Below, one piece after another: positions 17,311 to 25,300 of a stretch of DNA of 64,000 nucleotides; positions within the stretch are counted from its first letter, which is position 1; each line of letters begins with the position of its first letter. Position numbers and translations under genes: made by a program. The stretch lies in NCBI RefSeq assembly GCF_001715975.1, contig NZ_MARB01000002.1, positions 186,001-250,000 on the forward strand. Direction: 5' to 3'. The DNA is from Candidatus Thiodiazotropha endolucinida. Its GTDB lineage: Bacteria > Pseudomonadota > Gammaproteobacteria > Chromatiales > Chromatiaceae. The notes under the pieces are model-generated. The model did no database searches, was not told the origin of the DNA, and saw nothing but the letters and a program-made list of their open reading frames with translations.

Positions 17311-17327
17311 TTGGCACAGATTCTGCC
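17311..17327 (+). promoter_or_regulatory. Sigma-54 (-24/-12) promoter of the phenol hydroxylase operon
   Basis: The sequence TTGGCACAGATTCTGCC has GG at 17313-17314 and GC at 17325-17326 with exactly 10 bases between them, matching the sigma-54 consensus TGGCAC-N5-TTGC closely. Transcription would start near 17338, about 60 bases before dmpK. The divergent sigma-54 activator gene and upstream inverted repeats fit this assignment. Confidence 0.85.
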
Positions 17328-17397
17328 CTGTTTTGTTGACCAGCAATATGGCGGATTTTGCATCAACTGCGGATCGGCCGGGTTTGAGGAGGAAGTG

Positions 17398-17661
17398 ATG
17401 GGAGATTATGTGCCGGACATCGGCAAAGCCTATATCCGGGTGACCGGTGAGCGGCTGCACAGGTTTGTTGAGTTCGAGTTTTCCATCAACGATGAAGACC
17501 TGACGGTTGAACTGATCCTCCCCTATGACGAGTTCAGGGCTTTCTGCGCGAAGCATCAAGCCACTCTAATACAACGTCCTGATGAGATTGGCAGTGTAGA
17601 CGGGAACGACAGCCGTCCTGGCCTCTATCGAAATCCAACCCATCCGGATCTGAATCGATAG
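17398..17661 (+). CDS. dmpK: Phenol hydroxylase assembly protein P0 (DmpK-like)
   Basis: The 87-residue product resembles DmpK, the small protein thought to help assemble the active phenol hydroxylase oxygenase by aiding iron insertion. Recognisable segments are KAYIRVTGERLHRFVEFEFS, then DLTVELILPYDEFRAFCAKH, the order found in the family. The ATG at 17398 has GAGGAGG just upstream; a longer frame from 17311 would begin inside the promoter and is rejected. It is the first gene of the operon, 23 bases before dmpL. The tail after residue 60 is longer and less typical than in classic DmpK. Confidence 0.88.
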   Translation: MGDYVPDIGKAYIRVTGERLHRFVEFEFSINDEDLTVELILPYDEFRAFCAKHQATLIQRPDEIGSVDGNDSRPGLYRNPTHPDLNR

Positions 17662-17684
17662 CTTTCTGGAGGAGCATTCTAACG

Positions 17685-18683
17685 ATGAGTATCGATATAA
17701 AAACTGTGAATGTGGAGCCGAGGCGACAGACCTTTGCCCATGTTGCACGCCGTTTGGGTTCCGATGTACCGGCATCGCGTTATGAAGAGGGAGTGTACGA
17801 TGTTCAGGCAACGACGCACTTCCACTATCGTCCCATATGGGGCCCGGAATATTGGACCTTCGATGAGGGGCGTACCGCAATCAGGATGCAGGACTGGTAT
17901 CTCTTCAAGGATCCGCGACAGTTCTACTATGGCACCTATACCATCGCCCGCGCCAACATGCATCAGACTACGGAGCGCAACTTCGCCTTCGAGGAGAAGC
18001 GCGACATGCTGGCCAATATCGATCCCGCCTGGCGGGAGCTGATCGTCAGATATCTGATCCCGCTACTCCACTATGAGTGGGGCGCGAATATGAACGCCTG
18101 TTCCATCAGCGATGCCGGCTATGGTACTGCCATCACATCGGCGGCGATCTTTACCGCGGGGGATCGGCTGGGCATCGCGCAGATCCTCTCACGAATCGGT
18201 ATCGTGCTTGGCAGTGGCAACGGTGAGCTGCTGGATGAGGCCAAAACACAGTGGATGGAGGCGGATGCCTGGCAGGGCGTGCGCAAAGCGGTGGAAGACA
18301 GCCTGGTACTGAAGGATTGGTTCGAGGCGCTGCTGGCCCAGTTCCTGGTCATGGACGGGTTGGTCTATCCCCTTGTCTACAACCACTTCGATACGCAAGG
18401 CCAGAAACACGGTGCGGCGGCCCTCTCCATGCTGTGTGAGTTCATGGTCGACTGGAGTGCCGAGCACAATCGCTGGGTGGATGCGGTCGTGAAGGTTGCA
18501 AGCAAGGAGTCGGATGAGAATCAGACCCAGCTTTCCCAATGGTACAGAGCATGGCGCGACACCATGACGGAGGCCCTGACGCCGTTGGCATCTATGGTGC
18601 TGGCCGATGGTGCTGAATCGGCAATCGCCGATGTGCGTGAACAACTGGATGTCCGGGCCGGTAAGCTCGGCCTGACTGTATAA
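17685..18683 (+). CDS. dmpL: Phenol hydroxylase subunit P1 (oxygenase beta-like subunit)
   Basis: The 332-residue protein is the smaller, structural subunit of the diiron phenol hydroxylase oxygenase. It has the ferritin-like fold signature of the family (RPIWGPEYWTFDEGRTAI, FYYGTYTIARANMHQ, LLHYEWGANMNACSISDAGY) but lacks the full set of iron-binding E/H residues of the catalytic subunit. GGAGGAG precedes the start. Length is normal. The gene order dmpK-L-M-N-O is conserved with pseudomonad phenol clusters. Confidence 0.95.
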   Translation: MSIDIKTVNVEPRRQTFAHVARRLGSDVPASRYEEGVYDVQATTHFHYRPIWGPEYWTFDEGRTAIRMQDWYLFKDPRQFYYGTYTIARANMHQTTERNFAFEEKRDMLANIDPAWRELIVRYLIPLLHYEWGANMNACSISDAGYGTAITSAAIFTAGDRLGIAQILSRIGIVLGSGNGELLDEAKTQWMEADAWQGVRKAVEDSLVLKDWFEALLAQFLVMDGLVYPLVYNHFDTQGQKHGAAALSMLCEFMVDWSAEHNRWVDAVVKVASKESDENQTQLSQWYRAWRDTMTEALTPLASMVLADGAESAIADVREQLDVRAGKLGLTV

Positions 18684-18695
18684 GAGGAGACCGAG

Positions 18696-18968
18696 ATGGC
18701 TGGAATCGTATCCATCACCCTGCAAAACAATGACGAGGCTCGTCCCGTGATCGAGTCCATTCTGCATGACAATCCCAGTGCAAGCGCCAACTACATGCCG
18801 GGTGCGGTCAAGATCGACTGTCCGGAGCGGTTGGTGGTGAAGGCCGGGTCGGTATCCGAGCGTATCGGCCGTGACTGGGACCCGCAGGAGATCCACCTCA
18901 CCATCGTCTCCATGGGCGGCAGCCTGGATGAGGATGATGAAGAGCTGGTCCTCTCCTGGGGCGTGTAA
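18696..18968 (+). CDS. dmpM: Phenol hydroxylase subunit P2 (activator protein)
   Basis: The 90-residue product is the cofactor-free regulatory component that binds the oxygenase and is needed for efficient turnover, related to MmoB. Typical features are SITLQNNDEARPVIESI near the N-terminus, VKIDCPERLVV in the middle and the acidic LDEDDEELVLSW tail. It is separated by 12 bases from dmpL and 17 from dmpN, each with its own GAGG-type ribosome-binding site. Confidence 0.95.
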   Translation: MAGIVSITLQNNDEARPVIESILHDNPSASANYMPGAVKIDCPERLVVKAGSVSERIGRDWDPQEIHLTIVSMGGSLDEDDEELVLSWGV

Positions 18969-18985
18969 CACCGGAGGAGCAAGCT

Positions 18986-20509
18986 ATGACACCCCAACGC
19001 AAAAAAAAGATGAACCTGAAGCAGCGCTATGCGCTGATGACTAGAGGTCTGGACTGGGAGACCAGTTACCAGAAGATGGACGATGTCTTTCCCTACGATA
19101 CCTTCGAGGGGATCAAGATCACCGACTGGTCGAAGTGGGAGGATCCCTTTCGTCTGACGATGGATGCCTACTGGAAGTACCAGGGCGAGAAGGAGCGCAA
19201 GCTCTATGCGGTGCTCGACTCGTTTGCCCAGAACAACGGCCAGTTGGGTATCTCCGATGCCCGCTATGTGAATGCCATCAAGCTGTTTCTGACCGGTGTC
19301 ACGCCGCTGGAGTACCAGGCCCATCGCCACTTCGCGCACCTGGGCCGGCATATTCGGGGAGTGGGTCCGAGGGTGGCGGCGCAGATGCAGTCCCTGGATG
19401 AGCTGCGCCATGCGCAGACCCAGATCCATACCATCAGTCACTACAACAAGTATTTCGACGGCTTCGCCGAATTCCCCCACATGCATGATCGTGTGTGGTA
19501 TCTGTCTGTACCCAAGTCGTTCTTTGACGATGCCTGCAGTGCCGGTCCCTTCGAGTTCTTCACGGCAATCTCATTCGCCTTCGAGTATGTGCTGACCAAC
19601 CTGCTGTTCGTCCCATTCATGTCCGGTGCCGCCTATAACGGCGATCTGGCCACGGTGACCTTCGGTTTCTCCGCCCAGTCGGATGAGGCGACCCACATGA
19701 CTTTGGGCATCGAGGTGATCAAATTCATGCTGGAGCAGCATCCCGACAATCTGCCCATCGTGCAAAAGTGGGTGGACAAGTGGTTCTGGCGTGGCCACAA
19801 GATGCTGGGTCTGGTGGCGATGATGATGGATTATATGCTGCCCAAACGCATCATGTCCTGGAAGGAGGCCTGGGAGATCTACTTCACCGAGGCGGGCGGT
19901 GCGCTGTTCGAGGATCTCTCGCGCTACGGTCTTCGTGTGCCCAAGTATGCCGATATCGCTACCGACGAGGCGGAGCATATCTCTCACCAGAACTGGGCGA
20001 TCTTCTATCAATACACCCAGGCAGCGGGTTTCCACACCTGGCTGCCCAGCGAAGAGGAGATGGCCTGGTTGTCGGAGAAGTATCCCAATACCTTCGATAA
20101 ATACTACCGTCCACGCTTCGAGATGTGGCGGGAGATGGAGGCCAAGGGTGAGCGTTTCTACAACAATGCGCTGCCCCAGCTTTGCCAGACCTGCCAGATA
20201 CCCATGGGCTACACGGAGCCTGGAGATCCGACCAGGATCGGGTTTCGCGACAGTGTTTATAAAGGCGATCGATACCATTTCTGTTCCGATGGCTGTAAGG
20301 ACATCTTCGACAACGAGCCGGAGAAGTTCTCACAGGCCTGGTTGCCGGTACATCAGATCTTCCAGGGTAACTGCGGAGGCGCGGAACTGAGTGACGTCCT
20401 CAAGTGGTACCACATGGAAAACGGTACAGACAACATGGACTACACGGGTTCGCCGGACCAGAAACAGTGGGATGCCTGGCAGTCAGCGCGTAAGCGGGTG
20501 GCCGGTTAA
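18986..20509 (+). CDS. dmpN: Phenol hydroxylase subunit P3 (catalytic diiron subunit)
   Basis: The 507-residue subunit carries the non-haem diiron centre that hydroxylates phenol to catechol. The six expected ligands are present: Glu109 (LEYQAHRH), Glu139 and His142 (DELRH), Glu200 (FEYVL), Glu234 and His237 (DEATH). The C-terminal region has the CQTC and FCSDGC cysteine pairs typical of the phenol/toluene monooxygenase large subunits, which bind zinc. GGAGGAG lies before the start. Length is normal and no key residue is missing, so the enzyme should be active. Confidence 0.96.
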   Translation: MTPQRKKKMNLKQRYALMTRGLDWETSYQKMDDVFPYDTFEGIKITDWSKWEDPFRLTMDAYWKYQGEKERKLYAVLDSFAQNNGQLGISDARYVNAIKLFLTGVTPLEYQAHRHFAHLGRHIRGVGPRVAAQMQSLDELRHAQTQIHTISHYNKYFDGFAEFPHMHDRVWYLSVPKSFFDDACSAGPFEFFTAISFAFEYVLTNLLFVPFMSGAAYNGDLATVTFGFSAQSDEATHMTLGIEVIKFMLEQHPDNLPIVQKWVDKWFWRGHKMLGLVAMMMDYMLPKRIMSWKEAWEIYFTEAGGALFEDLSRYGLRVPKYADIATDEAEHISHQNWAIFYQYTQAAGFHTWLPSEEEMAWLSEKYPNTFDKYYRPRFEMWREMEAKGERFYNNALPQLCQTCQIPMGYTEPGDPTRIGFRDSVYKGDRYHFCSDGCKDIFDNEPEKFSQAWLPVHQIFQGNCGGAELSDVLKWYHMENGTDNMDYTGSPDQKQWDAWQSARKRVAG

Positions 20510-20588
20510 AGCAACGATAGACGTCTTCCGATACCCGATTTCTATGGTCTGGACGGCGAAAGAAGATATTTACAAAGAGGAGAGAATC

Positions 20589-20957
20589 ATGGCTGTTGTC
20601 GCCCGCAAACCCGGATACGCGGATGCTGTCGAGATCCGCGACAGAAAAGAGAATTTTCATGGTAACCAGGTGGTATATCTGCATTGGGAGGAGCATCTCA
20701 GTTTTTGTGCTGCAACCGCTTTTCCTTTGCCTCCCGATATGCCTTTCGGTGCGCTGGCCGAGCAACTGATACCGCAATACTACGGCATGCACCCCGACTT
20801 TGGGTTGATCGACTGGGATCGTGTGGAGTGGAAGATCAATGGTGAAGCGTCAACGCCTGATATGGGCAAGAGCCTCGCGGAGAACGGTGTCGATCATAAA
20901 ACCCTTATCTGTTTTCGCACCCCTGGTCTGAATGGTTACAAGGGGTCCTGTTCATAA
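20589..20957 (+). CDS. dmpO: Phenol hydroxylase subunit P4
   Basis: The 122-residue protein matches DmpO, a small accessory subunit of the phenol hydroxylase oxygenase. Markers are VARKPGYADAVEIRDRKENF at the N-terminus, VYLHWEEHLSFC, the YGMHPDF segment and ICFRTPGLNGYKGS at the C-terminus. The ATG at 20589 is preceded by AAAGAGGAGAG; the longer upstream frame overlaps dmpN and is not used. In classic clusters the next gene is the reductase dmpP, but here dmpB follows and dmpP is about 7.6 kb away. Confidence 0.93.
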   Translation: MAVVARKPGYADAVEIRDRKENFHGNQVVYLHWEEHLSFCAATAFPLPPDMPFGALAEQLIPQYYGMHPDFGLIDWDRVEWKINGEASTPDMGKSLAENGVDHKTLICFRTPGLNGYKGSCS

Positions 20958-21009
20958 CACACAGCAAGATCCGTATCAGATGAAAGCGGGTCATTAATAT
21001 ACAAATCAT

Positions 21010-21029
21010 CACCGTGGTGATCCACGGTG
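21010..21029 (+). promoter_or_regulatory. Hairpin between dmpO and dmpB
   Basis: CACCGTGG and CCACGGTG form a perfect 8-base stem with a TGAT loop just before the AGAGGAGG ribosome-binding site of dmpB. No T-run follows. It could be an mRNA processing or stability element that sets dmpB expression apart from the hydroxylase genes. Confidence 0.45.
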
Positions 21030-21048
21030 TCCAGAGGAGGATTGAGTG

Positions 21049-21969
21049 ATGGCGATTAAAGGCGTTTTACGTCCGGGACATATCTCTTTGCGTGTGCTGG
21101 ATCTGGATGAGGCTCTTGTTCATTACAAGGACCGGCTGGGATTGTTGGAAACGGACCGGGACGATCAGGGCCGTGTTTACTTAAAAGGATGGGATGAACA
21201 GGACTGGTTCTCTGTTGTATTGCGTGAAGCGGATACGACCGGGATGGATTTTATGGGCTTCAAGGTTGATAGCAGGGAGACAATGGATGAGCTTGAGGGC
21301 AAGCTCAAGGCGTTCGGCTGCAATGTCGAGCGTGTGCCGGCCAATGAGCTGAATCACTGTGGCGAGCGGGTACGTTTCGATTCCCCCACCGGCCACATGT
21401 TCGAGCTGTATGCGGAAAAGGAAGTGAAAGGCACCGATATGGGGCGGGTCAATCCTGAGCCCTGGCCGGATAATCTCAAAGGCATGCAGGTACAGCGTTT
21501 CGATCACTGTCTGCTGTATGGCGATGATCTGGATGGCAGCATCAAAATGTTCAAAGAGGTATTGGGATTCAGTGAGTCGGAGAAAGTGATGGATGGAGAA
21601 CTCCAACTGGCCTCCTTCCTCACCTGCGGTATGAAGGCACACGACCTGGCGCTAATCCGTCATCAGGATAAAGGCAAGCTTCATCATGCTTCATTCCTGC
21701 TCGGTTCCTGGGAAGAGGTATTAAGGGCCGCCGATATCATCGGCAAGCATAAGACCTCCATCGATATCGGTCCCACCCGGCATGGGATCACCCGTGGCAG
21801 AACCATCTATTTCTTCGATCCCTCAGGCAACCGCAATGAAGTCTTTCATGGCTCATATGACTGGTATCCTGACCATGAACCCATTACCTGGACAGCCGAT
21901 GAGCTGGGCGGTGCGATTTTCTATCACGACCAGAAACTCAATGAACGTTTCCTCACTGTAGTAACCTGA
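21049..21969 (+). CDS. dmpB: Catechol 2,3-dioxygenase
   Basis: The 306-residue extradiol dioxygenase opens catechol next to its hydroxyls to give 2-hydroxymuconic semialdehyde. It has two vicinal-oxygen-chelate domains; the Fe(II) ligands are His153 ([10 protein letters not shown]), His213 (KLHHASF) and Glu264 (GNRNEVF), and the extradiol signature [17 protein letters not shown] is complete. ATG at 21049 with AGAGGAGG upstream is preferred over GTG at 21046. It ends the sigma-54 operon and is followed by an intrinsic terminator. Its usual ferredoxin partner DmpQ is encoded about 7.6 kb downstream. Confidence 0.95.
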   Translation: MAIKGVLRPGHISLRVLDLDEALVHYKDRLGLLETDRDDQGRVYLKGWDEQDWFSVVLREADTTGMDFMGFKVDSRETMDELEGKLKAFGCNVERVPANELNHCGERVRFDSPTGHMFELYAEKEVKGTDMGRVNPEPWPDNLKGMQVQRFDHCLLYGDDLDGSIKMFKEVLGFSESEKVMDGELQLASFLTCGMKAHDLALIRHQDKGKLHHASFLLGSWEEVLRAADIIGKHKTSIDIGPTRHGITRGRTIYFFDPSGNRNEVFHGSYDWYPDHEPITWTADELGGAIFYHDQKLNERFLTVVT

Positions 21970-21989
21970 TCGATTATCAATATTGGCGC

Positions 21990-22017
21990 AATAAAGCCCC
22001 GTTCTTGGGGCTTTATT
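21990..22017 (+). terminator. Intrinsic terminator after dmpB
   Basis: An 11-base stem, AATAAAGCCCC with GGGGCTTTATT, encloses a GTTCTT loop 20 bases after the dmpB stop. The stem is flanked by A and T runs. It closes the dmpKLMNO-B transcript. Confidence 0.85.
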
Positions 22018-22387
22018 GTCGTTGTTGTAGAGGTTGCCACGGGGATCAACCGGAGTAGTCCGCTTTTACAAAATGCGGGCGCTTCATCATCATCGCACTC
22101 AGCAACCGGTGTAAATGTGGAAAAGGTCGCAGTGAATTCTATTCGCAGTGCAGTCGATTTTAATTCCCATGGGATCTATTGCTTGCGATTTGTGACATAT
22201 CTACTCACTACTGCAAAAGCAAGAGCCGAATTTATCTCCTGAATCAGCCCTGTTTTTTTTTTCTGGCTGATCTACTATCAAATAAGATGAAGTCTTTTCT
22301 GAAAGGAGTTATTTAGTTAATAAACAGGGTCTTATATCAACAAGGATCCAATGATTATTGACCTGCCCATTTGCTCTTGAATCTGTG
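22018..22387. other. Non-coding gap before the GGDEF/EAL gene
   Basis: No gene is supported in these 370 bases. A 7-base inverted repeat (ATCAGCC at 22243-22249, GGCTGAT at 22265-22271) encloses a loop dominated by T residues. A purine-rich AAGGAG at about 22300 is too far from the next start to be its ribosome-binding site. The promoter of the next gene should lie here, but no clear -35/-10 pair stands out. Confidence 0.5.
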
Positions 22388-25300
22388 ATGAACTTTAAAG
22401 CGCCAGGTCAACTCCTTGTCGGTATCATGCTGCTGCTTTTTTGCGGCATCTTGGCAGGAGGGGTGCCGCTAAGCGAAAAACGGATTCATCTGCTCTACTC
22501 CGACCATGCCGGATTCCCGACATCGCCTGCCGATAATGCATTGGAGTATGTAGTCGGCCTTGGCGCATACCGGGTTACAGAAGCACCCAAGGTGTTTCTG
22601 GACGTCAACGACGTCAAGCATGCCTTGATGCTGGAGGATCGGCCGCACAATACCGGTGTGGCTGAAACCCTCTCGTTCAGTAATACCATAGATTTTGGCA
22701 ATCCCTATCGGACCTATTTTCTCTATACCCTGATAGGTCTGGGTGCCTTGTTGGTGCTTGTCTCCATATTGTTTCCATTAGTGAGAAAATATCGGCAACT
22801 TAACCGTGCGATCATAAAGCGCGAGCAGCAGTACCGTACTATCGTCGAGAACAGTCATGACGGTATCTTGCAGATCGACGGCGAGGGCAATACAGCCTTC
22901 GTCAACCACACCTTGGCGGATATGTTCGGATATAAAATCGACGAGATGATGGGCAGATCTTTTTATGACTTCATGGATCAAGAGGCGATCGAGATAGCCC
23001 GGGAAAACCTTCAACGGAGACAAAGAGGTATCGCTGAATCTCATGATTTCAGGTTTCGGCACAAAAAAGGACATGACATATGGACCCGAATGAATACAGG
23101 GCCCATTAAGGATCGCGATGGAAGGGTTATCGGCGCCCTTGCCATGGTCAGCGATATTACTGAGACGAGAAAGGAGAGGATACAATTAAAGGAGAGTGAG
23201 GAAAACTTCCGGCAGTTGACCCATGCCATTCGAGAGGTCTTTTGGCTGGGATCCCCGGATTGGCAAGAGGTTTACTACGTCAGTCCGGGCTATAAGTTGA
23301 TGTGGGGCAGAAGTTGTCAGAGCCTGTATGACAATGCCGCCAGTTGGGTCGAGGCTTTGCCACGTGAGGATCTTGAACGTGTTGAGCGTTTTCTTGCAGA
23401 GCATTTACAGCAACCCTGGGAAGAACTGCACTTTCCTGAATATCGGGTGATTCGCCCGAACGGTGAGATATGCTGGGTGGATGCCAAGGCATTCGCCATT
23501 CACGATGAGTCGGGAAAACCCTATCGTGTCGCCGGTATTGCTGAGGATATCACGCAACGAAAAAACAACGAATTTAAGCTCAATCATCGCCTCGAACTTG
23601 AAAAGATGATTGCAAAGCAGGCTTCCATTTTACTGGATACCTCTATTGACGAGCTTGATCAGAGGCTGGCCAGCTTGTTGAAAGAGATTGGTCAATTTTC
23701 CAAGAGTGAGCGTGCCTATCTTTACCAGCTCGACAGTGATCTTGCCACCATGTCGAATACCCATGAGTGGTGCGCTGAAGGGGTGGCGGTTCAAACAGGG
23801 AAGCTGCAAAAGCTTCCCCTTTCCGATTTCGATTATATGCTGGAGCAGTTTAGCCAGGACAGGCCGCTCTTTGTCGAGTCCCTTGACGATCTGACGGAAG
23901 AGGCCGGTGAATTCAGGCAACACCTGGCTGAGCAAGGGATAAAGTCGTTGCTGGCGATGCCTATATGCATCGATCAGGCGCTCATCGGCTTTATCGGTTT
24001 CAATACCGTTACGGTCAGTTCAACCTGGCAGCAAGAGGATATTCTGTTACTGCATACATTTTCCGACGTGCTCGCCAGTGCCATAAGACGGCAACGTACC
24101 GAATCCGCACTGCGAGATTCGCGTCGTACCATGCGTGTCTTGCTGGATAATCTCCCGGGCGCGGCCTATCGCTGCAGAAGAGATCATTATTGGAGCATGA
24201 TCTTTATCAGTGATGGCATTACTGAAATCACAGGTTATAAACCGTCGGAATTGATTAATAATCAGCTGCTGAGCTATGCCGATGTGATTCATCCGAAGGA
24301 CAGAGTAATAGTGTCAAAGCAGATTGCGGATGCAATCGAGGAAGGTGTTACCTTCGAAATCGAATACAGGATATTCGATCGCTGGCAGAGAGAGCGCTGG
24401 ATGTGGGAAAAAGGGGCTCAGGTTGAGTCAAAAGACGGTACTCCCTTGCTCGAAGGTTTTATCTCCGATATTACCGATCGCAAGCAGGTTGAAAGTGCGC
24501 TGCAAGCGAGCGAAGACTATCAACGCCTGATCATGAACTCGACGGCAGAGGGTATTTTCAGTCTTGATGAACACGGTCTCTGCTCCAGTGTAAACCAGGC
24601 TGCTCTGGCGCAGTTGGGTTATGGCAGTGATCAGGAGCTGACTGATCAGCCCATGCATCAGCTGATACACCACTCGCATGCGGATGGTTCAGATTATCCA
24701 GGCGAGCAGTGTCCTATCTACAAGGCCTTCAACAGGGGGGAACAGATTCATGTGGATAGTGAGGTTTTCTGGCGCAAGGACGGTACCAGCTTTCCGGCCG
24801 AATACTGGTCGTATCCACTGATCAAACAAGGGAAAATCCGGGGGGCTGTTGTTACCTTTATCGATATCACCGAACGGAAATTCAATGAAGAGGTGATGGA
24901 TTCAAGGGTGAAGTTGCATGAATATGCGCAGGGGCATACTGTCAATCAACTGCTGGTCTTTGCGCTGGATGTGGCTTGTGAAAAGACCGGCAGCAAAATC
25001 GGTTTTTACCACTTTCTCGAGGATGACCAGAAAACTCTCTCCCTGCAAGCCTGGTCAAGCGAGACGACTAAAAGTTTTTGCCAAGCTGCGGGAGAGGGAT
25101 TGCATTACGATATCGATGATGCGGGTGTCTGGGCCGACGCGGTGAGAGAGAGGCACCCGGTCATCCACAACGACTATGCCTCGTTGCCTCACCGGCGCGG
25201 GCTGCCTGAAGGCCACGCCGAGGTCACTTGCGAACTCTGTGTGCCGGTGTTCAGGGGCGACAAGATCGTCGCCATCATGGGGGTGGGCAATCGTGCCCGG

